Shown: piece after piece, positions 17,738 to 27,737 of the stretch | Layout: every line of letters begins with the position of its first letter | Position numbering within the stretch: the first letter of the stretch is position 1 | From: Legionella genomosp. 1 | GTDB taxonomy: Bacteria > Pseudomonadota > Gammaproteobacteria > Legionellales > Legionellaceae | Length of the DNA stretch: 60,530 bases | Assembly: GCA_945878975.1 (NCBI GenBank) | Contig: CAMCUM010000010.1 | Location: 1-60,530 of the forward strand | Reading direction: 5' to 3' | Notes under the pieces: model-generated | What the model saw: only the letters and a program-made list of their open reading frames with translations | Database searches by the model: none | What the model was told of the DNA's origin: nothing | Made by a program: the position numbers and the translations under genes

Positions 17738-18532
17738 ATGGCAAAAAAAATAGAAAAGAAACCGCATCGTTCTCAACATGGCCAACGCCTCAGCGCATTG
17801 TGGTTATGTTTTTTAATGTTTGTATTTGGGTACTTGGCTGCATCATGGTTTGATGTGAATCAATTTGGGAATTGGGTTGGTAGCCAATTTAAAAGCCACC
17901 CAGCCACTGAGCCAGCATCTGTGAAAAAATCAATGGTTGAAAAACCAACGGTTGAGCAGCATCCCAAACTAGAATTTTATACCTTATTGTCGAGTGATTC
18001 TGGCTTGCATATCAATCCAAACGCCTCTACAGAGACGGCAACGGTCAACATGCAATACAAATCGGTACCTGATAAGCTCCATAATGCACCATCGCATGTT
18101 GCCGCGTCTGCGTCTGCTCCAATGGAATTAGCGATAACGGCGCCTGCATCCGAGCCTGTACCTGCTTCTGTACAAACACCTAAGCCGGCTAGGGTGGTGT
18201 CCACACCGAAACCAGCACCAAAACCAGTCCCGAAATCAGTCCCGAAACCAGGATTCACACCGGCATTTGAGCCAACGAGAATGGAGAATACAAAAGGTCG
18301 TTATGTGATTCAAGTAGGGTCGTTCCGGATTTTGGAAGATGCCAAACGCTTGCGTGAAAAACTGGCTGCGCGAGGCTTTTCAACGAATATTACGCCGGTG
18401 AGCCAGCAGTCAACTTATTGGTATCGTGTGATGGTGGGGCCTTTTTCTTCTTTGATGCAAGCACAGCAGGCGCAATCATCTATTGCTAATCGTGAGCATA
18501 TTACGGGGATGATCCGTAAAACTGGTGGGTAA
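17738..18532 (+). CDS. Membrane-anchored SPOR-domain protein (FtsN-like)
   Basis: About 264 aa from the ATG at 17738. The frame is open further upstream to 17654, but the inner-membrane topology fits the shorter form. A basic cytoplasmic tail (KKIEKKPHRSQH) is followed by one transmembrane helix (about 25-45, LWLCFLMFVFGYLAASWF), a long Pro/Ala/Lys-rich periplasmic linker with PKPAPKPVPKSVPKPG-type repeats, and a C-terminal SPOR domain (about 185-264, RYVIQVGSFRILEDAKRLREK, then YWYRVMVGPF). SPOR domains bind denuded septal peptidoglycan, so a role in cell division is likely. Identity with FtsN itself is not proven. It lies 9 nt upstream of the P-type ATPase gene. Confidence 0.8.
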   Translation: MAKKIEKKPHRSQHGQRLSALWLCFLMFVFGYLAASWFDVNQFGNWVGSQFKSHPATEPASVKKSMVEKPTVEQHPKLEFYTLLSSDSGLHINPNASTETATVNMQYKSVPDKLHNAPSHVAASASAPMELAITAPASEPVPASVQTPKPARVVSTPKPAPKPVPKSVPKPGFTPAFEPTRMENTKGRYVIQVGSFRILEDAKRLREKLAARGFSTNITPVSQQSTYWYRVMVGPFSSLMQAQQAQSSIANREHITGMIRKTGG

Positions 18533-18541
18533 AACTGAAGC

Positions 18542-21115
18542 ATGACAACATTTGTTTTTCCCTTGAAAGGGGTTCATTGTACTGGATGTAAAGGCAGTCT
18601 GCAGTATCTCTTGGATGACGAAACAAAACCTAGTTTTTTTCAATTTAAAAAAATTGATGTGTCGGCCAATTTTCAAAAATTGATCGTTGAAATAGATGAT
18701 GATAGGACGTCCGAAGAGGAAGTCCGACGTTATATTACTCAAACGCTGACAGGATCCGACTTTGAGCTCGTAGTAGAAAGTGCACGTTATTATTGGATTT
18801 TGGGTGGTTTGGGGCTAGGATTAGGGGCTTTGATATTGATTCTTGCTATGACGCAAGGATTGGGTTTTTGGCCAGTGAAATGGGCCACGGCCGCCGTGAG
18901 CTCAGGGCTGACGCTTTTATTAGGTGCCGAATCTTTTCGCAAAGCAAAAATAGAATTACAACGTAAAAAACCTGCCATGGATTGTCTGTTTCTGTTGAGC
19001 ACGGGTGCAGCAACCATCATCTCTCTTTTGGCTTTGGTGATCCCTGGATTACCGATGATGTTTGAAGCCAGTTTGTTGATTTTTGGGTTTCGTAATATCG
19101 GGATTGCGATTAAAAAGTCCCTTTATACGACTCCGAATCTTCCAGTACGCTACCAACGCCTCAAAACCACTGCTCATAGTGGAAGCAATGAAGACGATAT
19201 GGTATTACGCCCAGGCGAAGAAATTGCCATTCGGGCTGGGGCAAGGATTCCAATCGACGGCTGGTTGTTGCCAAAGCATGATCTGCCTATTACCCAAATG
19301 TATGCTATGGATGTGTCGCGGATAAAGGGTACGTATTTACCTGAGTCTTTGTACGCTGATGATGCAGTTTTGGATGGGATGGTGGCACAAAATGATTGTG
19401 TCATGCAGGTGGGATTAGGTCATGCTCTGCGCTACTTTTCGAAAAAACCATCTGGGATAGCTGCTTGTCCCAAGGGTCAAATATGGATTTACCCAGATGT
19501 TTCAAGTATCTGCGTCATTGCGCGCTCTGACCGAGATGACAAGGTGGTGCAATTTCCATTAACCCAGGCAGATTTGCAAGGACGATCTGGGTTGTCTTAT
19601 TTCTCAGTTATTTTGAATGCGTTGCGTTTGAACACAGTTATGACCCATTTGGAAACGCCCATTCGTCAACAGTTGGCGCGTGCGTTGGTGCAACATGCTG
19701 ATAAATATGGGTTGACGCAAACAGCTTCTTCTTTAGCGCGTTTGGATAAAGAGCTAGAAGATGCGGGATGTAGGGCAACCCCCATTCAAGATCAAACGGA
19801 TCGGATGTTACAGTATTTTGTGCCGGTTGTGATTGGTGTGGCGTTGGTTTCTGGTCTCGTCGCGGCGTACTTTTTTTCTCCTCTGATTGCCGTGCGCTGT
19901 GTCATTTCTATTTTGGTATCTGCCTGTCCTTGTACTTTGGGTTTTGTGACACCTTTGGTGATGGATTTTGCGCGTGCGAAAGGCAAACAGGCGGGAGTGA
20001 TCTTTAGCCAGGCCGATGCGATTGAAACCTTGGCAGATTGTGACACCGTATTGCTTGATATACATGGCACCGCTACTAAGGGACAAACAGAAGCAAATAT
20101 TGTTGTGCATCATGCTAGCAGACAACACGAAATCAAACAGTGTTTGGCGCGTTTGGAGCAACATACCGATCAGCATGTTGGTAAAGCCATTTACGCGCGT
20201 CTTGAAGGGGATACGTTATTGAAGGACACCTGGGTATTACCGACCCACAATATTGAGCGTTATGCAGGCGGAATCGGTGCGACAATGCAAGGCAAACATT
20301 ATGTGTTGGGTAATCGCGATTTGTTACGACAATTTGGTGCTGAGAAGCTTGCGGATGGCGCAGCCAATACAACTTATTTGTTAGAGAAAGTGGGGGAAAC
20401 CTATCAAAAACTAGCTACGATCACAGTTCATGATCCCTTGCGTTCAGATGCGGCCTTGGCGGTTCAGCAAATGAAGAAACGGGGATTAAACGTCTACATT
20501 TTGACGGGCACTGATCAACAGAGCGCTGAAAAATATTCTGGAGATTTGCTTGGTGTGGATCGTATTTACGCCGGGTATTCAGAGGGGCAATCCAAGATAA
20601 CAGTTGTGAAAAATCTACAAAGCGCAGGACATCGTGTTTTGATGATTGGGGATGGCGCCAATGATGCGTCGGCTATGAAAGAAGCGCATGCAAGCATTGC
20701 GATGAAACATGTTTTAAGCGATGAGGGGGCACAGTATCTTGCTAAGGCACGTATTTTGAATGGGAATATGCTTACGGTCATTGATGCACTGGATATTGCT
20801 CATCAAGCGCTGTGGCGGATCAAAGTAAATCAGTTTTGTAGTCTTGTTTACAATCTTGCAGTGGTATTGTTGACGAATGTGATAGTTTTGACCACAGGGA
20901 TTGTGCTGCATCCTGGCATTTGTGCAGCGTTGATGCTTTTACAAATAGGGTTGATTATTCTCAGTACCTATCAGTTTAAGCGCCAACCTTTGCCGACTAA
21001 AAGTTTGCCGCCTCATTCTAGCTTATTTCGTGCGGCGCCTTTGGCTGCGCGTGAAGGTAAGCACCAAGTAAATTTTGGAGTACCTGGTTTCATGAAGTAT
21101 TCTGGGTCAGTATAA
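18542..21115 (+). CDS. P1B-type ATPase-like membrane protein with eroded catalytic motifs
   Basis: 857-aa protein with the architecture of a heavy-metal-transporting P-type ATPase. It has an N-terminal metal-binding-like domain (Cys13-x-x-Cys16), transmembrane helices, an A domain, the membrane CPC motif (462-464, ACPCTLGF), P and N domains, and two final helices. Key motifs differ from the family. The phosphorylation motif DKTGT reads DIHGT (Asp506 kept, Lys and Thr lost). The A-domain TGE region reads KGT (262-264). The P-domain TGD reads TGT (658-660). The N-domain HP dipeptide is HV. GDGxND (704-708) is kept. The frame is long and intact, so the gene seems selected, but transport activity is doubtful. 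The metal, copper being usual for CPC, is not determined. Confidence 0.85.
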   Translation: MTTFVFPLKGVHCTGCKGSLQYLLDDETKPSFFQFKKIDVSANFQKLIVEIDDDRTSEEEVRRYITQTLTGSDFELVVESARYYWILGGLGLGLGALILILAMTQGLGFWPVKWATAAVSSGLTLLLGAESFRKAKIELQRKKPAMDCLFLLSTGAATIISLLALVIPGLPMMFEASLLIFGFRNIGIAIKKSLYTTPNLPVRYQRLKTTAHSGSNEDDMVLRPGEEIAIRAGARIPIDGWLLPKHDLPITQMYAMDVSRIKGTYLPESLYADDAVLDGMVAQNDCVMQVGLGHALRYFSKKPSGIAACPKGQIWIYPDVSSICVIARSDRDDKVVQFPLTQADLQGRSGLSYFSVILNALRLNTVMTHLETPIRQQLARALVQHADKYGLTQTASSLARLDKELEDAGCRATPIQDQTDRMLQYFVPVVIGVALVSGLVAAYFFSPLIAVRCVISILVSACPCTLGFVTPLVMDFARAKGKQAGVIFSQADAIETLADCDTVLLDIHGTATKGQTEANIVVHHASRQHEIKQCLARLEQHTDQHVGKAIYARLEGDTLLKDTWVLPTHNIERYAGGIGATMQGKHYVLGNRDLLRQFGAEKLADGAANTTYLLEKVGETYQKLATITVHDPLRSDAALAVQQMKKRGLNVYILTGTDQQSAEKYSGDLLGVDRIYAGYSEGQSKITVVKNLQSAGHRVLMIGDGANDASAMKEAHASIAMKHVLSDEGAQYLAKARILNGNMLTVIDALDIAHQALWRIKVNQFCSLVYNLAVVLLTNVIVLTTGIVLHPGICAALMLLQIGLIILSTYQFKRQPLPTKSLPPHSSLFRAAPLAAREGKHQVNFGVPGFMKYSGSV

Positions 21116-21259
21116 AAGTCTAGTAAAGAGATATTTACAAATAATCTGGAATATAACACCTAAAATGATACCGATGAAGATCGGATTATTTTGTCTTGTG
21201 ATGTCAAACGTCCTATGAGTCTTCGTCACTAAAATGAAAGATATTGCGCATGCAAGACA

Positions 21260-21634
21260 TCACCGCTCTAAACAAATTTGTATTGGCCCCGCATTTTTGA
21301 CGGCAAGAGGTTTGCTGACGGTCAGCGTCATATGTTGGATGGCGAACTTTTTTTGCAGCATGTTGAGTACTTGTTCTGCGACAGTTTCTAATAATTGAAA
21401 TGATTGAGATGACACGAATTGAGTGATGCTTTGGCAGACAGCAGCATAGTCTAAAGCATTCGCTATATTATCTTGATAACGGCTCATATCAATCGGAATG
21501 CTAAGGTCGAAAAGTAGGGATTGTAATATGCGTTGTTCCCAGGCGTAGACGCCAATTTTTGTGAAGACTTTGAGGCTTGTAATGCGTAAAGTATTGATGA
21601 TAATGCTCCCAGGTATTTTGCATGGGTTGATCAT
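21260..21634 (-). CDS. folB: Dihydroneopterin aldolase
   Basis: 124-aa enzyme of folate synthesis that converts dihydroneopterin to 6-hydroxymethyl-dihydropterin. The motif IGVYAWEQRILQSLLFDL, the Tyr in ALDYAAVCQSI, the SFQLLETVAEQVLN block with the conserved Glu, and the VSKPLAVKNAG end with the catalytic-site Lys are typical. Divergent from hemE, with only 32 nt between the start codons, so promoters must overlap or lie inside the neighbouring gene. The 144 nt behind it (21116-21259) hold no gene I can support. Confidence 0.9.
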   Translation of the reverse strand: MINPCKIPGSIIINTLRITSLKVFTKIGVYAWEQRILQSLLFDLSIPIDMSRYQDNIANALDYAAVCQSITQFVSSQSFQLLETVAEQVLNMLQKKFAIQHMTLTVSKPLAVKNAGPIQICLER

Positions 21635-21666
21635 GATATACTACGTTTCTTTTTGCAAAGGCTTTT

Positions 21667-22737
21667 ATGTCTGATCTATCTGAAAGTTTATTGCTCCGCG
21701 CGTTGCGTCGTCAGCCCGTGCCACGCACACCTCTTTGGTTGATGCGCCAAGCTGGACGTTATTTGCCTGAATACCGCAAGGTTCGAACGCAAGCCGGTAG
21801 CTTCCTAAATTTATGTAAGACCAAAGAATTGGCTTGTGAAGTGACTCTGCAGCCCTTGCAACGCTTCGCATTGGATGCGGCTATTTTATTTTCCGATATT
21901 TTGACGATCCCTGATGCGATGGGGTTGGGCTTTTCATTGAACGAGGGAGAGGGACCGCGCTTTCAATATCCTGTGCGTGATTTGGCTGCGATAGAGGCAT
22001 TGCCTATCCCCAAAGCGACTGAAGAATTGGCTTATGTGATCGATGCGGTTCGTTTGATTCGTCGCGAATTACCGTCTACCACTCCTTTGATTGGATTTGC
22101 CGGTAGTCCCTGGACGTTGGCTTGTTATATGATAGAGGGAGAAAGTAGTCGTGAATTTAAGCGTGCTCTGAGTCTGATGTATCTGGAGCCGCACACCGTG
22201 CACTGCTTGTTACAAAAATTGACGCTGGCGATAATCGATTATTTGTCAGCACAAGCTGCTGCGGGTGCATCCGTTCTAATGTTGTTTGATACTTGGGGTG
22301 GTATTTTAACGACCCATCATTATCAACAGTTTTCCTTGGCTTATATGCATGAAATTGTGCAAGCGCTGCAAAAAAAACATCCGGATGTCCCTGTGATTTT
22401 GTACACCAAAGGAAGTGGTCAATGGTTATCTGCGCTGGCTAATACGGGTTGCCAGGCCATCGGTTTAGATTGGACTTGTGATTTGAGTGCTGCGCGGCGG
22501 CAAGTGGGGTCGAAAGTGGCTTTACAAGGTAATTTAGATCCTACTGTATTATTAAGTTCCCCGGCTTGTATTCGTGCAGAAGTCAATCGCATTTTAGCTG
22601 AGTTTGGATCGGGACCAGGATTGGTATTTAATTTGGGACATGGTATTACGCCAGATGTGCCGGTAGCGCATGTGCAAGCCCTTGTAGAAGCTGTTCATGA
22701 TTTGAGCCCGCAGTATGCACAGGGCTCGCAGTCGTGA
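21667..22737 (+). CDS. hemE: Uroporphyrinogen decarboxylase
   Basis: 356-aa enzyme that removes four carboxyl groups from uroporphyrinogen III to give coproporphyrinogen III in haem synthesis. The signature [13 protein letters not shown] is near the N-terminus, the second signature [16 protein letters not shown] lies about residue 150, and [10 protein letters not shown] and FNLGHGI lie near the C-terminus. Full length. The stop codon overlaps the GTG start of the next gene by 4 nt (GTGA), which implies coupling. Confidence 0.97.
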   Translation: MSDLSESLLLRALRRQPVPRTPLWLMRQAGRYLPEYRKVRTQAGSFLNLCKTKELACEVTLQPLQRFALDAAILFSDILTIPDAMGLGFSLNEGEGPRFQYPVRDLAAIEALPIPKATEELAYVIDAVRLIRRELPSTTPLIGFAGSPWTLACYMIEGESSREFKRALSLMYLEPHTVHCLLQKLTLAIIDYLSAQAAAGASVLMLFDTWGGILTTHHYQQFSLAYMHEIVQALQKKHPDVPVILYTKGSGQWLSALANTGCQAIGLDWTCDLSAARRQVGSKVALQGNLDPTVLLSSPACIRAEVNRILAEFGSGPGLVFNLGHGITPDVPVAHVQALVEAVHDLSPQYAQGSQS

Positions 22738-23705
22738 TTGTCATTTCTGGATTCAAACCAGCTTGGTGGTTAGCGAATCCACATGCGCAAACGATTTATG
22801 CCTCGTTCGCGCGCAAGACAACCGTTCTTGATACTCGTTCTGAACGCTTAGAGTTGCCCGATGGTGATTTTGTCGAGTTGGTTTGGTTTGACTGTGGTTT
22901 GTCGTCTGATGCGCCTTTGGTTATTTTATTACATGGGTTAGGCGGAACGGCGAGCTCTCAATATATCAAAGCACAAATGACAAGTTATAAACAGTGGGGT
23001 TGGCGTTCCGTTGTCATGAATTTGCGCGGTGCTGGCTCTGAACCTAATCGAATGTTGCGCTCTTTTCATGCGGGTGACACGGTTGATTTGAATTATTTTT
23101 TACATACGTTGCATGCACGCGAACCGCATACCAAAAAAATGGGGGTTGGATTTTCCTTAGGAGGTAATATCCTATTGAAATGGTTAGGAGAACATTCTGC
23201 GCAAGAATTACTTTCTGCTGCGGTAGCTGTGTCTGTACCGTTTCAATTGAGTTCTGTTGCCGATCGATTAAATCAAGGATTTTCTCGTCTCTATCAAAAA
23301 CATTTATTGAATGGATTACGCCAACATTTTTTACGTAAAATGCAAAAGAACTCAAATCAGGATTTGTTACAGAAATTGCGTGATTGTCATTGTTTCTGGA
23401 CTTTTGATAATGACATTACCGCTCCTCTGAATGGATTTGATAGTGTGCACAGTTATTACCGTGAGTCCAGTTGTAAATCATATTTACGGCATATCAGTAC
23501 TCCGACTCTGGTTCTGCATGCGCTGGATGACCCTTTTATGACGTCAGATGTGGTGCCGAGCCTTGCTGAGCTTTCGCCTAGTATTTCCTTAGAGTTAAGT
23601 CAGCATGGTGGGCATGTTGGATTTATAAGTGGTACGGTACCTGGGTATCCTAAATTCTGGTTGGATGATCGCATTGCAGAATTTTTGGCGATGCAAGTGA
23701 ATTGA
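22734..23705 (+). CDS. yheT: YheT-like alpha/beta hydrolase
   Basis: 323-aa alpha/beta-hydrolase of the YheT/COG0429 family. Hallmarks are [18 protein letters not shown] at the start, the oxyanion region [26 protein letters not shown], the nucleophile elbow [14 protein letters not shown] (Ser), LDDPFM (Asp) and SQHGGHVGF (His). The physiological substrate is unknown. Esterase activity is assumed from the fold. Translationally coupled to hemE. The grpE sigma-32 promoter starts 3 nt after its stop codon. Confidence 0.88.
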   Translation: MIVISGFKPAWWLANPHAQTIYASFARKTTVLDTRSERLELPDGDFVELVWFDCGLSSDAPLVILLHGLGGTASSQYIKAQMTSYKQWGWRSVVMNLRGAGSEPNRMLRSFHAGDTVDLNYFLHTLHAREPHTKKMGVGFSLGGNILLKWLGEHSAQELLSAAVAVSVPFQLSSVADRLNQGFSRLYQKHLLNGLRQHFLRKMQKNSNQDLLQKLRDCHCFWTFDNDITAPLNGFDSVHSYYRESSCKSYLRHISTPTLVLHALDDPFMTSDVVPSLAELSPSISLELSQHGGHVGFISGTVPGYPKFWLDDRIAEFLAMQVN

Positions 23706-23707
23706 AT

Positions 23708-23735
23708 CTTGAGATTTTATATTTTATCCCCATAT
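23708..23735 (+). promoter_or_regulatory. Sigma-32 (heat-shock) promoter for grpE
   Basis: CTTGAGA (23708-23714), a 13-nt spacer and CCCCATAT (23728-23735) match the RpoH consensus CTTGAAA - 11 to 15 nt - CCCCATNT, with one mismatch. The transcript would start about 36 nt before the grpE ATG. The spacer length is identical to that of the dnaK promoter at 24461. Confidence 0.82.
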
Positions 23736-23778
23736 GTGATCTCATAGGTCCCCCTTAAACCCCTGTTGGAGTTGTTTG

Positions 23779-24381
23779 ATGAGTGATAAATCAAAAGATT
23801 GGCAGAAATTTAGAGAAGAGAATGCTCATTTGGATGATGTGCAAGATGAGATAGATGAAGACGAAGACGAAGATGAAGAAGGTGGCGGTTCGGGAGTCGC
23901 TACTGCTGAGTTGGAGCATCCTTCATATGAAGCGTTAGAATCGAAATTGACTGTGGCGGAGCAACAAGCCTATCAATATCGGGATCAAGCAACGCGCGCC
24001 ATGGCGGAATTAGAAAATGTGCGTCGGCGCGCGGAACGGGATGTAGCGCAAGCGCATTTGTACAGTTTAGAAAAGTTTGTGAAGGAAATCATCCCTGTTA
24101 TAGATAGCTTAGAGCAAGCACTCCAATTAGTAGATGTGCACGCTGAGCAAGCCATGCATGATGGTTTGTCATTGACGATGAAGCTTTTTTTATCTGTGAT
24201 AGCTAAATTTCAGGTAGAGCAATTGGATCCTATGGGTGAGCTTTTCAATCCTCAGGAACAGGAAGCAATGTCCATGCAAGAATCAGATGCGCCACCGTCA
24301 ACAGTGGTGATGGTATTCCAAAAGGGTTATAAATTGAATGATCGATTGATACGTCCAGCTCGCGTGATAGTTTCGAAGTAA
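23779..24381 (+). CDS. grpE: Nucleotide exchange factor GrpE
   Basis: 200-aa co-chaperone that releases ADP from DnaK. A very acidic N-terminal tail (DEIDEDEDEDEEGGG, about 25-38) comes first. The long coiled-coil follows, with YRDQATRAMAELENVRRRAERDV, and then the head domain ends in VVMVFQKGYKLNDRLIRPARVIVSK, the GrpE signature. The ATG at 23779 is preferred over the adjacent TTG. It is transcribed from its own sigma-32 promoter and ends in a hairpin at 24392 before dnaK. Confidence 0.95.
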   Translation: MSDKSKDWQKFREENAHLDDVQDEIDEDEDEDEEGGGSGVATAELEHPSYEALESKLTVAEQQAYQYRDQATRAMAELENVRRRAERDVAQAHLYSLEKFVKEIIPVIDSLEQALQLVDVHAEQAMHDGLSLTMKLFLSVIAKFQVEQLDPMGELFNPQEQEAMSMQESDAPPSTVVMVFQKGYKLNDRLIRPARVIVSK

Positions 24382-24391
24382 GATGTTTTCC

Positions 24392-24424
24392 TAGCCTTGA
24401 TGATACTATGTGCCATCAAGGCTA
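24392..24424 (+). terminator. Terminator-like hairpin after grpE
   Basis: An 11-bp perfect stem TAGCCTTGATG / CATCAAGGCTA with an 11-nt loop starts 10 nt after the grpE stop and is followed by AGTAGTTTTCTG. The T-run is short, so some read-through into dnaK is likely. Confidence 0.65.
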
Positions 24425-24460
24425 AGTAGTTTTCTGTAACAAAGATTTTTTTATCTACCC

Positions 24461-24488
24461 CTTGAAAAGTTCAGATCTTCCCCCATAT
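24461..24488 (+). promoter_or_regulatory. Sigma-32 (heat-shock) promoter for dnaK
   Basis: CTTGAAA (24461-24467), a 13-nt spacer and CCCCATAT (24481-24488) form a full match to the RpoH consensus. It lies 44 nt before the dnaK ATG and just after the grpE hairpin, so dnaK has independent heat-shock control. Confidence 0.9.
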
Positions 24489-24531
24489 TCGATTTATAGA
24501 GAAAAAACGGTTACTAATTTTGGAGTGAAAA

Positions 24532-26466
24532 ATGAGTATGATTGGTATTGACTTAGGAACAACGAATTCATGTGTTGCCATAATGGAAGGCGGTAAACCT
24601 AGGGTAATAGAAAATGGTGAGGGGCAACGTACAACGCCTTCTATTGTTGCGTATACCAGTGATAATGAAATTTTAGTAGGGCTTGCCGCCAAGCGTCAAG
24701 CGGTCACTAACCCTGCTAATACGCTGTATGCTATCAAACGTTTGATAGGGCGTAATTTCGAAGATCCGATTGTCCAAAAAGATATTAAGATGGTGCCCTA
24801 TAAAATCGTCAAAGCTGATAATGGGGATGCATGGGTTTGTGTTAAAAATGAAAACAAAGCACCTCCACAAATTTCTGCAGAAGTCTTGCGTAAAATGAAA
24901 AAGACAGCGGAAGATTATTTAGGTAAACCAGTCACGGAAGCGGTTATTACGGTTCCTGCTTATTTCAACGATTCACAACGCCAAGCTACCAAAGATGCTG
25001 GACGCATAGCTGGACTTGAAGTGAAACGTATTATCAATGAACCCACTGCCGCTGCGTTGGCGTATGGTATGGATAAGAAACGCGGTGACTCTGTGATTGC
25101 TGTCTATGACTTAGGGGGCGGTACCTTTGATATTTCTATTATTGAAATTGCGGAAGTAGATGGTGAACATCAATTTGAAGTATTGGCGACGAATGGTGAT
25201 ACGTTCTTAGGTGGGGAAGATTTTGATATCACCTTGATTGAGTATCTGGTAGCCGAATTTAAAAAAGACACCGGGATCGATTTGCACAGTGATCCTTTGG
25301 CATTACAGCGCTTAAAAGAAGCTGCAGAAAAAGCGAAAATTGAATTGTCTTCTGCGCAGCAAACAGACGTGAATTTGCCTTATATTACAGCGGATGCATC
25401 TGGTCCTAAGCATATGAATATCAAGCTGACCCGAGCGAAATTGGAAGCATTGGTAGAATCATTGGTAGCACGCACGTTGCCACCTTTGAAAACAGCACTG
25501 AAAGATGCCGGCTTAAGCGTTGCACAGATCAATGAAGTAATTTTGGTTGGCGGACAAACACGTATGCCAATGGTGCAAAAAACGGTAGAAGACTTTTTTG
25601 GGAAAGAACCACGAAAAGATGTGAATCCAGATGAAGCAGTTGCAGTTGGTGCAGCGATTCAAGGTGCTGTATTGACAGGTGAAGTGAAAGACATCTTATT
25701 GCTTGATGTGACTCCATTGTCATTGGGCATCGAAACATTGGGTGGGGTAATGACGAAACTGATTGAGAAAAACACTACTATCCCAACCAAAGCAAATCAA
25801 GTGTTTTCTACGGCCGATGATAATCAAACTGCTGTGACGGTCCATGTGCTCCAAGGAGAGCGTGAACAGGCTTCGGCTAATAAATCATTGGGTCGATTCG
25901 ACTTAGCAAATATTCCTCCTTCACCACGTGGCGTCCCACAGATTGAAGTGACGTTAGATATTGATGCCAACGGTATTCTGAATGTATCTGCGAAGGATAA
26001 AGCAACAGGCAAAGCACAATCTATTGTCATCAAAGCCTCTAGCGGTTTGAGTGATGATGAAGTGGCTGCCATGGTAAAAGATGCTGCGACGCATGCAGAT
26101 GAAGATAAAAAATTCAAAGAATTGATTGAAGTGCGTAATCAAGCTGATGGTTTGGTGCATAGCACTGAAAAAGCATTGAAAGATTTGGGTGCCGAAGTGA
26201 CTGATAGCGAGAAGACACTCATTGAAGCCGCTATTGCCGAGGTAAAGGACGCACTGAAAGCCAATGAGAAGGCACAAATTGAAGAGAAATTGGCGGCCTT
26301 AACGAATGCGTCAGCAAAAATGACTGAGCGTGTGTATGCGAAAAAGGCAGCTGCTGCAGAGACTTCTACAGAAGCAGGTACAGAAGACGCCGCTACACCA
26401 CCTGAGGGTCAAGACTCTAATGTTGTCGATGCTGAATTCGAGGAAACGGATAAGGATAAAGCGTAG
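24532..26466 (+). CDS. dnaK: Chaperone DnaK (Hsp70)
   Basis: 644-aa Hsp70 that binds unfolded polypeptides in an ATP-dependent cycle with DnaJ and GrpE. The ATPase domain starts [18 protein letters not shown] and has [13 protein letters not shown] and [14 protein letters not shown]. The substrate-binding domain follows the linker [15 protein letters not shown]. The C-terminus ends in an acidic [10 protein letters not shown], the usual proteobacterial EEVKD-like tail. Full length. It is driven by the sigma-32 promoter at 24461 and followed by a strong terminator. Confidence 0.98.
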   Translation: MSMIGIDLGTTNSCVAIMEGGKPRVIENGEGQRTTPSIVAYTSDNEILVGLAAKRQAVTNPANTLYAIKRLIGRNFEDPIVQKDIKMVPYKIVKADNGDAWVCVKNENKAPPQISAEVLRKMKKTAEDYLGKPVTEAVITVPAYFNDSQRQATKDAGRIAGLEVKRIINEPTAAALAYGMDKKRGDSVIAVYDLGGGTFDISIIEIAEVDGEHQFEVLATNGDTFLGGEDFDITLIEYLVAEFKKDTGIDLHSDPLALQRLKEAAEKAKIELSSAQQTDVNLPYITADASGPKHMNIKLTRAKLEALVESLVARTLPPLKTALKDAGLSVAQINEVILVGGQTRMPMVQKTVEDFFGKEPRKDVNPDEAVAVGAAIQGAVLTGEVKDILLLDVTPLSLGIETLGGVMTKLIEKNTTIPTKANQVFSTADDNQTAVTVHVLQGEREQASANKSLGRFDLANIPPSPRGVPQIEVTLDIDANGILNVSAKDKATGKAQSIVIKASSGLSDDEVAAMVKDAATHADEDKKFKELIEVRNQADGLVHSTEKALKDLGAEVTDSEKTLIEAAIAEVKDALKANEKAQIEEKLAALTNASAKMTERVYAKKAAAAETSTEAGTEDAATPPEGQDSNVVDAEFEETDKDKA

Positions 26467-26488
26467 TAATCTTTTAGCCACTTCCAAT

Positions 26489-26527
26489 AAAACGCCAGAC
26501 GCCGTCCGATACGGCGTCTGGCGTTTT
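26489..26527 (+). terminator. Strong terminator between dnaK and dnaJ
   Basis: A 17-bp perfect stem (AAAACGCCAGACGCCGT and its complement) with a 5-nt loop CCGAT, flanked by A and T runs, is a bidirectional intrinsic terminator. It probably reduces, but need not abolish, dnaJ expression relative to dnaK. Confidence 0.85.
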
Positions 26528-26597
26528 ATTGCGTGGCATGACTTATGGCGAATAGGTATGCTCCATGAGAGTCATACCTGAATAGGTGAGTACGTGT

Positions 26598-27737
26598 ATG
26601 CAGCATGATTATTATGAATTATTAGGTGTCAGCCGAGATGCTTCAGACGCTGATATAAAAAAAGCTTATCGTAAAATGGCGATGAAGCTGCACCCAGATC
26701 GTAATCCTGGAGATAAGGAAGCGGAAGAGCAATTTAAAGAATTGCAAAAAGCGTATAGTGTGCTATCTGATACAAAAAAAAGAGCGGCTTATGATCAATT
26801 TGGCCATGCTGGTGTGGAAGGCGGCGCAGGTGGATTTGGTGGGTTTGGTGGTGGGTTTTCTGGCGGTTTTGGTGATGTGTTTGGGGATATATTTGAAAAT
26901 ATATTTTCCCAGGGACAGGGGGGGGGCCGGCAATCAAGGTCACAACGTGGTGCCGATCTGCAAATGACGATACAGCTGACCCTTGAAGAGGCAGCACAGG
27001 GCAAGCAAATTGAAATTACCGTGCCACGACATGTCGGATGTAAAACTTGTGATGCATCTGGGGCCAAGAAAGGAAGTAAGCCGAAGTCTTGTGAAACCTG
27101 TAATGGGGTGGGACAAGTTCGGATGCAGCAAGGATTTTTTTCTATTCAACAAACCTGCCCAAGTTGCCAAGGTGTTGGCAAGGTTGTGACGGAAGCCTGT
27201 AGTGATTGTCATGGTAGTGGCCGTGTGCGTGAACAGAAAAATTTAACCGTTAAAATTCCAGCTGGTATTGATTCTAATGATCGTGTACGCTTAAGTGGTG
27301 AAGGAGAAGCGGGTGTGCATGGTGGTGCGGCTGGGGATTTGTATGTTCAGGTTGCGCTCAAACCACACGCTATCTTTGAACGGCAGGATCGAGATTTATT
27401 GTGTGAAGTGCCAATAGATTTTGTTATTGCAGCGTTAGGTGGGCAAATCGAAGTCCCTACGTTGGAAGGCCGCGTTACTTTGAAAATTCCTCCTGAAACG
27501 CAAACAGGGAAATCATTTCGCTTACGTGGGAAAGGAATTAACTCTGCGCGTAGTCATAGCAAAGGGGATTTGTTGTGTAAAGTGGTTGTTGAAACGCCAG
27601 TAGCATTGGATAAGAAACAAAAAGAATTGCTTGAGGAGTTTCAACAATTGTTAGAGCAAAGTAACCAAAGTCATTCTCCACGGAGTAGCTCATGGTTTGC
27701 TGGGGTTAAAAAATTTTTTGAAGATATGAAATTCTAA
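26598..27737 (+). CDS. dnaJ: Chaperone DnaJ (Hsp40)
   Basis: 379-aa type I J-protein that delivers substrates to DnaK and stimulates its ATPase. The J domain has the HPD motif ([10 protein letters not shown]). A Gly/Phe-rich region follows. Next is a zinc-finger region with four CxxCxGxG-type repeats: [24 protein letters not shown] and CSDCHGSG. The C-terminal substrate-binding domains come last. The ATG at 26598 gives [10 protein letters not shown]. An in-frame GTG 12 nt upstream is less likely. The stop codon overlaps the carA start by 1 nt (TAATG). Confidence 0.96.
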   Translation: MQHDYYELLGVSRDASDADIKKAYRKMAMKLHPDRNPGDKEAEEQFKELQKAYSVLSDTKKRAAYDQFGHAGVEGGAGGFGGFGGGFSGGFGDVFGDIFENIFSQGQGGGRQSRSQRGADLQMTIQLTLEEAAQGKQIEITVPRHVGCKTCDASGAKKGSKPKSCETCNGVGQVRMQQGFFSIQQTCPSCQGVGKVVTEACSDCHGSGRVREQKNLTVKIPAGIDSNDRVRLSGEGEAGVHGGAAGDLYVQVALKPHAIFERQDRDLLCEVPIDFVIAALGGQIEVPTLEGRVTLKIPPETQTGKSFRLRGKGINSARSHSKGDLLCKVVVETPVALDKKQKELLEEFQQLLEQSNQSHSPRSSSWFAGVKKFFEDMKF

